A stretch of DNA of 64,000 bases from Kiritimatiellia bacterium (GTDB taxonomy: Bacteria > Verrucomicrobiota > Kiritimatiellia > WLWN01). Position 1 is the stretch's first letter; every line of letters begins with the position of its first letter. This document shows positions 20,160 through 28,187 of the stretch, in pieces. Below the pieces are notes generated by a model, which did not search any database, was not told the origin of the DNA, and saw only the letters and a list, made by a program, of their open reading frames with translations. The position numbers and the translations under genes were made by a program. The DNA is taken from NCBI GenBank assembly GCA_012103575.1, contig WLWN01000001.1:1864538-1928537 (forward strand), read 5' to 3'.

Positions 20160-20197
20160 GATATTCTGCGATTCCTTGTTCTGTTAATCTGCGGTTC
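20160..20197 (-). repeat. Right arm of inverted repeat around the four-helix-bundle gene
   Basis: It is the complement of the left arm at 19755-19791. The complement reads ACCGCAGATTAACAGAACAA then GGAATCGCAGAATATC. The sequence resembles a widespread family of intergenic repeats containing CAGATTAACA. Confidence 0.85.
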
Positions 20198-20201
20198 AAA
20201 A

Positions 20202-21371
20202 TCCAAACTACAAAGCTCCTGGAAACCTCCGGGAGTCATCCTTGTCATCATAGCAATCGCATTATGCGGTTGCACAACAACCGGACTAAACTCCGCGCGA
20301 CGTTGTTTTTATCAAGGCGATACTCTTCAAGCAAAAGAAGAACTACGTGATAACCAGTACGCCGAAAAAGATCGCGTTCTCTATCTCATGGAACGAGGCG
20401 CCATCTATCAGGCTTCGCAAGATTATAAAAAGAGTTCTCAAGACTTTATAGAAGCTTCAAATCTTCTCAGTGATCTCGAAACATACAGTGTATCCAAAGG
20501 ATCAGCGAGCATGGTCATTAATGACTCTGTACAACCTTTTAAAGGGGCTCCTTTTGAGCGAACACTGCTACACACCCTAACAGCATTAAACCACCTAGCC
20601 GTAGCCCGATGGAATGATGCAGGGGTTGAAGCCAGACGTATTATTCAAACGTTGGACCCCGAAATAAAAAAAGATTACCCGGACGATGCCTTTTCACGAT
20701 ATGTTGCTGGTTTTTCATTAGAACTCATTGATGACCCCTCTAACGCAGCGCTCCAATACCGAAAAGCAGCTGAACTGTCGAGCGTCCAGATCGATGAACA
20801 TACAGGGTTCATCTCTGTTCCAGATCAGAAACCAGCTCGAACATCGAAGCGTTCCTTTAAAAACGAATTAATCTCCTTCATTCTAATAGGACGTTCACCA
20901 CGCGGTCATACAAATTTAGAAAACTCATATAGATCGACAAGCCCGGTCAACTATGTTGACGTTTACCATCAAGGCATCTATTTGGGGCGGAGTTACAACT
21001 TAGCCAATACCTATGAACTTTCCATGGCTACCGACGTACAAACCGCCATTCATAAGACCCTAAAAACAGTCAGTCGCGTTGCGGTTAAAGAAACCATTGC
21101 CGATGTCGTCGAAAAACAATCTGGCAACAGCGCGTTAGGAGATGTGGTACGACTCGTTTTAGTCGGTATGCTCGAAAGACCAGACATTCGCCGATGGGAG
21201 ACGTTGCCTCACTTACTGCAAGTGGTACGCGTACCCTGCCCCGACAATTTATCGGATTACAAAATGGTATACAGAGATGGAAACCACAACACCCTCGATA
21301 CAGTTACCGTAAGCAGTCCACTCACCAAACACCGACATAAATACGTTTCTTTTTGTCGCATCACACAATAG
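20202..21371 (+). CDS. Large lipoprotein (COG3014-like), start codon uncertain
   Basis: A hydrophobic stretch GVILVIIAIALCGCTTTG with a lipobox cysteine marks an outer-membrane lipoprotein. The mature part is helical with TPR-like character (QAKEELRDNQYAEKDRVLYL, GAIYQASQDYKKSSQDFIEA), then SMVINDSVQPFKGAPFERTL and HTLTALNHLAVARWNDAGVE, which resembles COG3014 proteins found next to LpoB-like genes. No ATG, GTG or TTG lies in frame between the right inverted-repeat arm and the lipobox; the frame is open upstream through the four-helix-bundle gene. The cassette insertion may have removed its native start. Confidence 0.7.
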   Translation, partial: SKLQSSWKPPGVILVIIAIALCGCTTTGLNSARRCFYQGDTLQAKEELRDNQYAEKDRVLYLMERGAIYQASQDYKKSSQDFIEASNLLSDLETYSVSKGSASMVINDSVQPFKGAPFERTLLHTLTALNHLAVARWNDAGVEARRIIQTLDPEIKKDYPDDAFSRYVAGFSLELIDDPSNAALQYRKAAELSSVQIDEHTGFISVPDQKPARTSKRSFKNELISFILIGRSPRGHTNLENSYRSTSPVNYVDVYHQGIYLGRSYNLANTYELSMATDVQTAIHKTLKTVSRVAVKETIADVVEKQSGNSALGDVVRLVLVGMLERPDIRRWETLPHLLQVVRVPCPDNLSDYKMVYRDGNHNTLDTVTVSSPLTKHRHKYVSFCRITQ

Positions 21372-21402
21372 CTAGATACTGGATCCTCGATACTAGATGC
21401 TG
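21372..21402. repeat. Degenerate intergenic repeat, GATACTGGAT/GATACTAGAT type
   Basis: Two near-direct copies, AGATACTGGATCCTC and CGATACTAGATGCTGG. Similar text-like repeats fill intergenic regions in many PVC genomes. It has no coding role. Confidence 0.5.
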
Positions 21403-21492
21403 GACATTCCTTTATCTTCGACTTTCCAACACCCTATGAGCAGCTGAACAATCGATTGACAACGATCAAAAAAACACATATGAATAACCCTT

Positions 21493-21813
21493 ATGAATAT
21501 ATCTATATCCGAACGAGCTAAACAAGAACTGGTAAAATTGGAAGTAGGTGGCATGAACTTCTTAAGAGTCTCCGTTATTCAAGGGGGATGCTCAGGAATG
21601 ACCTACGATGCTTCAATCGATTCTACCTTATCCGAAAATGACATAACCATATACGAAGAAGAGGGGTTAAGAGCTGTTGCCGATGAGGGGAGCACCATGT
21701 TTCTTGACGGGCTTGAAATCGGCTATTCTGACGATCTTGTGACTTCTGGATTCAGATTTAAAAACCCGAAAGCGACTAAAGCGTGCGGATGCGGATCCAG
21801 CTTTAAAATGTAG
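21493..21813 (+). CDS. iscA: IscA/HesB-family iron-sulfur cluster assembly protein
   Basis: A 106-residue A-type carrier that holds and passes on Fe-S clusters. The three conserved cysteines are present: one in QGGCSGMTYD (about residue 36) and two in the C-terminal CGCGSSF. The region FLDGLEIGYSDDLVTSGFRF is typical. No other isc or suf gene is nearby, so it is probably a stand-alone A-type protein serving the Fe-S enzymes of the cell. ErpA or SufA are alternative names. The frame is intact. Confidence 0.9.
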   Translation: MNISISERAKQELVKLEVGGMNFLRVSVIQGGCSGMTYDASIDSTLSENDITIYEEEGLRAVADEGSTMFLDGLEIGYSDDLVTSGFRFKNPKATKACGCGSSFKM

Positions 21814-21856
21814 CCTCTAAGAAGTGCTATTGGTTAGCTGAAAAACCCCGCCCAAA

Positions 21857-21892
21857 GACTGTGAACCGAGAACCTTAAAACCTAAGAACTAT
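21857..21892. repeat. Degenerate intergenic repeat, GAACCGAGAACC type
   Basis: The stretch GTGAACCGAGAACC, AAAACCTAAGAAC is built of a repeated GAAC(C) motif. It ends at the start codon of the next small gene. Confidence 0.4.
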
Positions 21893-22115
21893 GACCCGCA
21901 AACCCATTGAATTATTAGGCGGCGAATCCATATACTGCATTAACGAAGGCCAGCTAAAGTCTGCCCATAAACTCGCTTATGAAAATGCGGATACCTCGGG
22001 AAAAATCCAATCCAAACTCAAAGAATTGGAAGATAGCCTCAGCCGCAATGAACGGGCGGCCCTCGCCTTTGTAGTCATTGATCGGCTGTTAAACTCTTCA
22101 GAGGAATCAAGTTAG
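21891..22115 (+). CDS. Small hypothetical protein
   Basis: A 74-residue soluble protein, MTRKPIELLGGESIYCINEG followed by a long charged helix with KIQSKLKELEDSLSRNERAA, then LAFVVIDRLLN. No family is recognised. Its last 9 bases overlap the end of hldD on the other strand. The composition and clean frame suggest a real gene. Confidence 0.5.
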   Translation: MTRKPIELLGGESIYCINEGQLKSAHKLAYENADTSGKIQSKLKELEDSLSRNERAALAFVVIDRLLNSSEESS

Positions 22116-23066
22116 AGAACTCTGCACGTAATCTCGGATGCCTTCTTCAAGACGTGTAAATTCCTTTTGGTATCCCGCCTGACGAAGTTTAGAGATTTCT
22201 GCCTCTGTATGGTACTGATACTTTCCCTTTAGGGATCTGGGCATATCCATAAAACGAATGTTTGGGGTTCGATCCATGGCTGAAAAAACACCGCGAACAA
22301 GATCCACCCAGGTCCTTGCTTGGCCCGTACCACAATTAAAGAGCCCTGACTCATCCGGGTGTTCATAGAAATAAAGGGTTACATCCACGGCATCTTTCAC
22401 ATAGATAAAATCGCGTACCTGTTCCCCATCTTTGTATTCAGGTTTGTAGGATTTAAAAAGATGGACTTCACCTGAATCCAAGATTTGCCCATATGCTTTG
22501 TGGACAACAGATCTCATATCTTCTTTATGATCTTCGCACGGGCCAAATACATTAAAATATTTGAGCCCCACAATCTGGTTATGCAACCTTTGTTTAATAG
22601 CCCACACATCAAACAGATGCTTTGAATACCCATACATGTTCAAAGGCTCTAAGTGAGGGGTTCGCTCATCGGCATCAGAATAACCCAGCGAACCATCTCC
22701 ATATGTTGCAGCGCTGGAGGCATATATAAACCGTATATTTTTTTCTAAACACCATGTACATAGTTCGCGCGTATATCGATAATTATTATCCATTAAATAG
22801 GACGCATTGGGTTCTGTTGTTGAACTACATGCACCCATGTGAAAAACGGCATTTGTCAGTTCAAGCCCCCCCTTTTCGATCAACGTCCTGAACGAGTCTT
22901 TGTCTATGTAATCTGCGAATGATAGTCCAACAAGATTTTTCCATTTCTCGGTTTGAGCTAAATCATCTACGATAAGGATATTATCTTCTCCTCTTCGATT
23001 GAGTTCAGCTACCAGATTACTTCCAATAAAACCTGCGCCGCCTGTGACTATAATGCTGTTTGCCAT
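22107..23066 (-). CDS. hldD: ADP-L-glycero-D-manno-heptose-6-epimerase HldD
   Basis: This enzyme makes ADP-L-glycero-beta-D-manno-heptose for the inner core of lipopolysaccharide. The 319-residue protein has the Rossmann motif VTGGAGFIGSNLVAELNRRG (residues 7-26), the family mark FHMGACSSTTE, the SSAATYG serine, the YGYSKHLFD tyrosine-lysine pair, LKYFNVFGP and GEQVRDFIYVKDAVDV. The length is normal and the frame intact. It implies a heptose-containing LPS. Confidence 0.95.
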   Translation of the reverse strand: MANSIIVTGGAGFIGSNLVAELNRRGEDNILIVDDLAQTEKWKNLVGLSFADYIDKDSFRTLIEKGGLELTNAVFHMGACSSTTEPNASYLMDNNYRYTRELCTWCLEKNIRFIYASSAATYGDGSLGYSDADERTPHLEPLNMYGYSKHLFDVWAIKQRLHNQIVGLKYFNVFGPCEDHKEDMRSVVHKAYGQILDSGEVHLFKSYKPEYKDGEQVRDFIYVKDAVDVTLYFYEHPDESGLFNCGTGQARTWVDLVRGVFSAMDRTPNIRFMDMPRSLKGKYQYHTEAEISKLRQAGYQKEFTRLEEGIRDYVQSSLT

Positions 23067-23192
23067 GTTTTTCTGCGTTTAAATGAACTTGTTATAGATT
23101 TGATTGAATAAACTTTGGATAGCTATTATCACCGGTTTTTTATTTCCTTTTGACGCTGTAAATATTGCTAACACTCCGGCAACACTGAAGGA

Positions 23193-23276
23193 ACACAATC
23201 CCCTCTCCCTCTGGGAGAGGGTTTCCGCCCCTGCGGATCCGCCTTTCGAACTAAATTATGTAATGTGGCGGAAGGG
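23193..23276. repeat. CCCTCTCCCTCTGGGAGAGGG palindromic intergenic repeat
   Basis: A perfect hairpin CCCTCTCCC/GGGAGAGGG is followed, after about 60 bases, by GGCGGAAGGGTGAGGG. This is a repeat type seen between genes of many bacteria. A partial copy lies at 60296-60322. The gap 23067-23376 holds no gene. Confidence 0.7.
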
Positions 23277-23376
23277 TGAGGGAAAAAATCTGTCCAAAAT
23301 TACTTTCCCACAGGAAACTTGCGCCTCAAAGAGACATATAAAATACAGCACATACGGTTTGACTACTCCCCTCCTC

Positions 23377-24231
23377 TTACTCCAGCATAATTGTATAGAA
23401 GTAAGGCCCGGCCCCAATAACCGTCTCGTCTGTATAGGAGTTTGCCGGTGGTGTTGTATCAATTCCGGTAACAATAGGAACGAAACCGCTCATCAAATTA
23501 GAGGATCTCAATACGGCATAGGTTCGGTCCGGCATGCTTGACCAACGAATCATACGGCCTTGTGCGCCTGCCACACCCTGTACTAATACTAATTCCACCT
23601 CAATGAATTGAAACAACGATTCAGGATCATTAGGATCAGTACCCGCTTTAAACTCGTCGATATTGGTAACGCCATCCCCATCGTCATCAGCGTTCGGAAG
23701 CCCGGCATGACTCCCGAAATGAATGACTTCCCAGGCATCGGGTAAACCATCGCCGTCGCTATCCGGCAGACTCACCGCCACCTCCAAATCCACCCGGACC
23801 ATTTTGCCTCGGTCCAACTCGGAAAAATTGAATGTCGTTGTAGCCGGTGACTTAATCGTTGCTAACGCACCATCAATCCGGACTTGTTCTCGGTTATAGA
23901 TTGTAGGTTGAGCGGTCAATTTCAGGGCATTGGGGTCCGGCAGAAAACCCTGCAAGGGGGTCTCGAACGGAATCTGAATCAGGTAGGAGAATTGATCGTT
24001 GATATTTTTCAGATCCGCCTGCACAGTAACGGGTACGCCGGAAGACGATGTCACCGTCCAAGTCAAGGTTCCGGACGTCATTCTCACATGCGCCCCACCG
24101 AGATTGTTTCTGATCACCCCATACATCTCCAAACCAGGCTCAGGGACGCCCGCGTTGCTCGCTGTAGCTCCAAACCATACAACCGTCACAACAACCAAAC
24201 CCATCAAAATTTTGATCATACTCGCTTTCAT
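23377..24231 (-). CDS. Exported protein with calcium-binding DxDxDG repeats
   Basis: The start at 24231 (MKASMIKILMGLVVVTVVWF) gives a normal signal peptide ending SNAG and follows a GGAG ribosome-binding site. The middle has a beta-rich region (TSGTLTWTVTSSSGVPVTVQ). Thrombospondin-type-3-like loops follow (DSDGDGLPDAWEVIHFGS, DDDGDGVTNIDEFKAGTD), then the C-terminal strand-rich QGRMIRWSSMPDRTYAVLRS, common in Kiritimatiellota surface proteins. Unlike the other surface genes in the window it is intact. Its ligand or substrate is unknown. Confidence 0.8.
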   Translation of the reverse strand: MKASMIKILMGLVVVTVVWFGATASNAGVPEPGLEMYGVIRNNLGGAHVRMTSGTLTWTVTSSSGVPVTVQADLKNINDQFSYLIQIPFETPLQGFLPDPNALKLTAQPTIYNREQVRIDGALATIKSPATTTFNFSELDRGKMVRVDLEVAVSLPDSDGDGLPDAWEVIHFGSHAGLPNADDDGDGVTNIDEFKAGTDPNDPESLFQFIEVELVLVQGVAGAQGRMIRWSSMPDRTYAVLRSSNLMSGFVPIVTGIDTTPPANSYTDETVIGAGPYFYTIMLE

Positions 24232-24286
24232 GATATACACTCCTTTTCTTCTGATACGCTTTTCTGAACTTAAAAACAAAATATCT

Positions 24287-24877
24287 TTACGGCTTTTGCG
24301 ATCTTTTGTTCAAATTTTTTAACCCCTTAACAAAAACTCTAAAGCTATGCGATTGGTTCCGTTCTGGATGAAGTTGTGGGCTTATCGCACGCGATCCTGC
24401 TGTTTTCGAATAACTTTTTTTTGTATAATGTTTCACCACCCGGGCCAGCTCTTCATCAGGCTCGTTTAAGGCATCGGGCGCCCTGAATTTTTTATTATAC
24501 TGAAGCCCAACTAATCCCGAAACCTTTAAACCTTTTTCCACCGCAGCCAGGTCGCCAAGATACCATGATTCAAGCTCACGACAAGGTATCCGAATAAGGG
24601 TGTCTGAACGTCCGCTTTCCGTACATAGCTGCTGAAGCTTTGCTTTTAACTTTTTGCAGTCTTCTTGGTCTTGATCATGCAAAATTACAAATCTAATACC
24701 GGGCTCCTTCCAGGTTTTCAATTTGCGGGGAATGGATTTGAGTAAGTCATTCTTACCTTCATGCCGAATACATAGCCATTGAGGTCCTTCTTTCCATTCA
24801 GGGAAAAGCCGAGGCAAAAAACCGCGAAGCATTTCTTTCATAGAAAACTCTTCGACGAGAAAAACGATCCTGGCCAT
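24287..24877 (-). CDS. DUF4276-type Toprim-like nuclease, partner of the ATPase
   Basis: The 196-residue protein starts MARIVFLVEEFSMKEMLRGF, placing a conserved glutamate after the first strand, and has FVILHDQDQEDCKKLK (residues 62-77). The Glu plus DxD pattern is the Toprim metal site of OLD-type nucleases. The C-terminal half with RIPCRELESWYLGDL and SRAISPQLHP is typical of DUF4276 proteins. The ATG overlaps the stop of the ATPase gene by one base (TAATG), so the two are translationally coupled. ATPase plus Toprim pairs of this kind (OLD, PARIS, Gabija) defend against phage; this pair's role is inferred. Confidence 0.7.
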   Translation of the reverse strand: MARIVFLVEEFSMKEMLRGFLPRLFPEWKEGPQWLCIRHEGKNDLLKSIPRKLKTWKEPGIRFVILHDQDQEDCKKLKAKLQQLCTESGRSDTLIRIPCRELESWYLGDLAAVEKGLKVSGLVGLQYNKKFRAPDALNEPDEELARVVKHYTKKSYSKTAGSRAISPQLHPERNQSHSFRVFVKGLKNLNKRSQKP

Positions 24878-26061
24878 TACAAAGTCACTGCCTCGAAAAA
24901 CTCTTGGTTCAACAAAGCACCCGGCAAGTCGCCTTCTTTAACCAGATCACATAAAAGCTCCTTATCTTGAGCACGATGTATTGTCGTGAAACCATCTTCC
25001 TTCCTAAGCCAAAAAATTTTTCCCAGTTTCACCCCATTAAGGAAATCAGGCGAATGGGTAGATACAAATACTTGCCCTCCATGATCCGTATAATTACCAA
25101 ATTCCTCAGCAAGCTCCAACATCAGTTGGGGATAAAGCTGATTCTCCGGCTCCTCAACACATAATAGAGGATGAGGTTGAGGATCGTAAAGAAGGACAAG
25201 GTAGGCAAACATTTTGATGGTCCCATCTGATACGTAACGATCTATAAACGGATCTTTGAAAGCTCCGTCTTGATAGCGAAGAACAAGCCGGCCATCTTCT
25301 GTGGATTTCGCCTGGATATCAGAAATACCCGGAACCCGGCGTTTCATGGTCTCCAGGATGCGGTCAAACACCTCTCGATGTTGTTCAAAGAGGAAGTGAG
25401 CAACCAAAGGAAGATTATCTCCGGTGACCGAAAGATGTTCCGCATATCCTGCGCTCTTATCACCCCGCGCAGCATGAATATGGAAATCGGATACGTGCCA
25501 ATTTTCGATAAGTTGACGAAAAGCATTGGCCGCTTTGAATCGTTCGAACTGACCCAATCCTTTGATCGCAAGAATATCTCCTGCATCCAATTTTTGATCT
25601 TCACGCGTTAAGTCTTCATCAGGTTTATTGAAATCCTCTTCATTGGAGATGGCATAACCTTTGCCATGTGCAAAATCCAGAAAATGAAATGGGGATCCAT
25701 AGCGCCCCCGTTTGTAGGACAATACTTCTCTTTTTACCATCGGTTGACCTTTGAGCAGACCAATACACAGTTTATAGGTTACTAAACGTTCTACATTGGC
25801 AATAGGCATCCGGAATTTCAGTTCAATGAGTATATCTTCATCTAAACAGCCGCGACTCACGACCTCCTTAAAAGAACCTCTCGCCTGTAGGGCCTGGCGC
25901 ACATTTCCTATAAGGCAATCACGGAGAAAGCCAAAAACATCAAACAAGGTACTTTTTCCTGTCCCGTTTGCGCCCACAAATACAGCGTATTCCGGCACAA
26001 CCTCCAGGGACACTTCTTTAAGCGCCTTAAAGTTCTCTATCTTTAACGATTCAATTTTCAT
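24877..26061 (-). CDS. SMC/RecF-like AAA_21 ATPase
   Basis: The 394-residue protein begins MKIESLKIENFKALKEVSLE. It has a Walker A at VFVGANGTGKSTLFDVFGFL (about residues 28-47), the signature-like YVSDGTIKMFAYLVLL, the Walker B LLCVEEPENQLYPQL and the H-loop VFVSTHSPDFLNGV. It lacks a nuclease domain; that seems supplied by the downstream Toprim protein. Such ATPases sense a signal and control a partner effector. The frame is intact, and toxin-antitoxin genes lie upstream, as in defence islands. Confidence 0.85.
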   Translation of the reverse strand: MKIESLKIENFKALKEVSLEVVPEYAVFVGANGTGKSTLFDVFGFLRDCLIGNVRQALQARGSFKEVVSRGCLDEDILIELKFRMPIANVERLVTYKLCIGLLKGQPMVKREVLSYKRGRYGSPFHFLDFAHGKGYAISNEEDFNKPDEDLTREDQKLDAGDILAIKGLGQFERFKAANAFRQLIENWHVSDFHIHAARGDKSAGYAEHLSVTGDNLPLVAHFLFEQHREVFDRILETMKRRVPGISDIQAKSTEDGRLVLRYQDGAFKDPFIDRYVSDGTIKMFAYLVLLYDPQPHPLLCVEEPENQLYPQLMLELAEEFGNYTDHGGQVFVSTHSPDFLNGVKLGKIFWLRKEDGFTTIHRAQDKELLCDLVKEGDLPGALLNQEFFEAVTL

Positions 26062-26174
26062 TTTTTAGCACCTGGAAAACAATGTCTCTGAAATAAAAAG
26101 GAAATATAGTCTGTTCCTTTTTTTTCGGTATGAATTTTCACATAAATACATTCTCTATCTCTTGAACTACAAAT

Positions 26175-26262
26175 TCTTTTCTCTTCTGTACCTCCGTATA
26201 CTCCATGGTTAAACAAAATCAAGATGAAGATGGGCTCCACGGAGGGCACGGAGACACGGAAA
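26175..26262. repeat. CACGGAG-type palindromic repeat, copy 1
   Basis: The arms ACCTCCGTATACTCCATGG and CCACGGAGGGCACGGAG flank the spacer AAAATCAAGATGAAGATGGG. The second copy at 27585-27682 is in the opposite orientation with the complementary spacer. It belongs to a widespread bacterial intergenic repeat type. Confidence 0.75.
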
Positions 26263-26402
26263 AGATTTGGCAGATTCTTAGCCTTCAGCATCTTCATAAA
26301 ACATACCGTCAAGGGGTACCCGTAGTAAATCTTCTCTCTCTAGTTTCAAAATAGTCAAACATTTTTCCAGCAACAACTCCCAATGTAGCTCATTGGCTTC
26401 CT

Positions 26403-26840
26403 TCAAATCTTCCCCTTCTTTTGGAACGAATCCTTATTTTGTTCGACCCAGTTTTCGTATTCAAGGTCGGGAACTCTAGGGAACTCTTTTGCGTTGTTTG
26501 TAACTAAAGTTAAGCCTTCAAACAGGCAATGAGACGCGATCAATAAATCATAGTGTCCAATGGGTGTCCCTGACTTCTGTAAGTGATATCTGATTCGCCC
26601 ATATAATATGCTCGCAGAGGAAGGGAAATCTAAAATCTCAATCGGACCGAGAAATTCATTCAAAGCAGACTGATTTTGCTCTGGCTTGCAACTGTTTGAA
26701 ACACCGGACTGCAATTCACAAAGAGTTATTGCTGAAATCCCAATGTCACCTACATGAAGTTTAGAAAATCGTTTGAAAACTGATACGGGGGATTTCTTAA
26801 TAAGGTAGATGCACGCATTGGTGTCTAATAGATAACGCAT
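26403..26840 (-). CDS. vapC: VapC-type PIN-domain ribonuclease toxin
   Basis: A 145-residue PIN protein, MRYLLDTNACIYLIKKSPVS, with the first acidic residue in LLDTN, ISAITLCELQSG with the Glu, IGHYDLLIASHCLFEG and LTLVTNNAKEFPRVPDLEYE with the late Asp/Asn. Family members cut tRNA or rRNA. The ATG at 26840 overlaps the stop of the antitoxin gene by one base (TGATG). The module looks complete. Confidence 0.9.
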   Translation of the reverse strand: MRYLLDTNACIYLIKKSPVSVFKRFSKLHVGDIGISAITLCELQSGVSNSCKPEQNQSALNEFLGPIEILDFPSSASILYGRIRYHLQKSGTPIGHYDLLIASHCLFEGLTLVTNNAKEFPRVPDLEYENWVEQNKDSFQKKGKI

Positions 26841-27070
26841 CAATCAAAACCCTCTCGCTCAGCTTGTTTGCCTTGATCGCGATCGGCCATAAAGTCGTTA
26901 GAAAATTCTTTTGTTGCATCAAACATAGATTTCCATGAATCATTCTGGGGAACTAAAACAACGTAGTTTCCAATGCGGTTAATAAAGACCGAATTTCCCT
27001 CAAAGCGAAACTCCTTGGGAAGTCTAACTGCCTGGCTTTGGCCATTTTTAAATAGTTTTGCTGTTTTCAT
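26840..27070 (-). CDS. vapB: VapB-type AbrB/SpoVT-fold antitoxin
   Basis: A 76-residue protein whose start MKTAKLFKNGQSQAVRLPKE is the classic VapB swapped-hairpin DNA-binding motif. It is followed by FRFEGNSVFINRIGNYVVLV and an acidic tail. It is coupled to vapC. Such antitoxins neutralise the toxin and repress the operon. A ribosome-binding site and an AT-rich region lie upstream. Confidence 0.9.
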   Translation of the reverse strand: MKTAKLFKNGQSQAVRLPKEFRFEGNSVFINRIGNYVVLVPQNDSWKSMFDATKEFSNDFMADRDQGKQAEREGFD

Positions 27071-27100
27071 GCTAGAAATATATACTATAAAATATATATG

Positions 27101-27433
27101 TTAAGATCGAATCTCTGCCCTGAGTAAACTCGAACGATTTGTGAACGCCTTGGCGTAAATATGGTGGCTACCTTTGATTCGCCGAAGCGTCCACCCTTTT
27201 TTTTTAAGACGACTGATTTCTTTGCCCGTGTAGCTTTTCCTCACACAGCCTACCTCAAGGATCTCCACATCCGACTCCAGTTTACGGCCTTCTTCCCGAA
27301 GCACTTCAAGATAACCCTCTATGGCTTCGTTGATATTTTCTTTTAACTTCTCAATGATTTCACCCTGAGACATAATACATCCAGGCAAAACTGGAACCTC
27401 AGCCCAGTAGCCGCCTTCGGGGTCCATATGCAC
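27101..27433 (-). pseudogene. HicB-HicA run together in one frame, both ends degraded
   Basis: The first part, HMDPEGGYWAEVPVLPGC to EAIEGYLEVLREEGRKLE, is HicB antitoxin; its normal start is lost, because an in-frame TGA precedes KIVHMDPEGG. It runs without a stop into KSYTGKEISRLKKKGWTLRR then IKGSHHIYAK, which is the HicA toxin with its catalytic histidine. After IYAK the expected HicA ending is read in another frame. The usual order in this subtype is hicB then hicA with separate starts. The fusion therefore comes from a lost stop and probably decay, not a designed fusion. Confidence 0.65.
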
Positions 27434-27584
27434 TATTTTTCAGGTCATACTCATAATAAAGCGAAGATACATCTTTGAGGCCATTACCTCAAGCCTCTCT
27501 CTTTATCTTTTTCACGTCGGATACAGGTCAAGGGGGCTCCGCCCGGATGCTTACAAATGAAAAATAATTCCTCCTCTCCTCTTT

Positions 27585-27682
27585 TTCATTTCATTCTTCT
27601 CCGTGCCTCCGTGTACTCCGTGGTTCCCATCTTCATCTTGATTTTATTTAACCACGGAGGGCACGGAGAAGACCTAGAAGAC
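27585..27682. repeat. CACGGAG-type palindromic repeat, copy 2, inverted
   Basis: The arms TCCGTGTACTCCGTGG and AACCACGGAGGGCACGGAG surround the spacer CCCATCTTCATCTTGATTTT, which is the complement of the spacer in copy 1. The region 27434-27797 holds no gene that I can support. Confidence 0.75.
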
Positions 27683-27797
27683 TCTGAGCCCTCGCCATCT
27701 TCTTCAACCTATTCAAAGCATCAACAACAAGCGGTTTCGGCTTCAAATAGCCTGAATCTCAGAGGAAAAAACAAAACTTTATGCTTTATCGTCAAGA

Positions 27798-28187
27798 TCA
27801 CCAACTCAGTAGGTCAAGATTATCAATGAGCTCAAAGTGTTCATCTTGACTGACAAGCAGCAAGAGATACTGCACGGCCAACCCAGCGATCCATATATCA
27901 TTCTGAGGGATCATGGTTCCAGCTTTTGAGAGATGAGCCCACAGGTCTCCATAAAGTTTCGCGGTATCCTGATCGCTTGCCAGCACAGTAACCGATGGTA
28001 AGAAAGCCGCAATGAGTTTTCTATGATGTTCTGGACGGTCGCTTTTGGCAGCTCCCGCATAAAGTTTTGCAAGGGCTACTTGGGGAAGATACAGCTCATT
28101 TTCGGTGAAAAGTTGATCAAACACACCTTTATCTCGGAAGTGGCTGACTACGATATTGGTATCAAGCAAAACAGCTTTACCAGTCAT
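27798..28187 (-). CDS. PIN-domain toxin of a second VapBC-like pair
   Basis: The start at 28187 (MTGKAVLLDTNIVVSHFRDK) is chosen because it overlaps the antitoxin stop and puts the first catalytic Asp early, as in relatives. It also has YLPQVALAKLYAGAAKS and the late acidic site MIPQNDIWIAGLAVQYLLLL, then SQDEHFELI. The PIN glutamate usually in xxxELxxG appears replaced by KLYAG, which might lower activity. Confidence 0.8.
   Translation of the reverse strand: MTGKAVLLDTNIVVSHFRDKGVFDQLFTENELYLPQVALAKLYAGAAKSDRPEHHRKLIAAFLPSVTVLASDQDTAKLYGDLWAHLSKAGTMIPQNDIWIAGLAVQYLLLLVSQDEHFELIDNLDLLSW

Noticed and set aside
26058-26312. An 84-residue gene on the minus strand
   Set aside because: It is a reading of the CACGGAG-type repeat (for example ILILFNHGVYGGTEE) and not a real protein.
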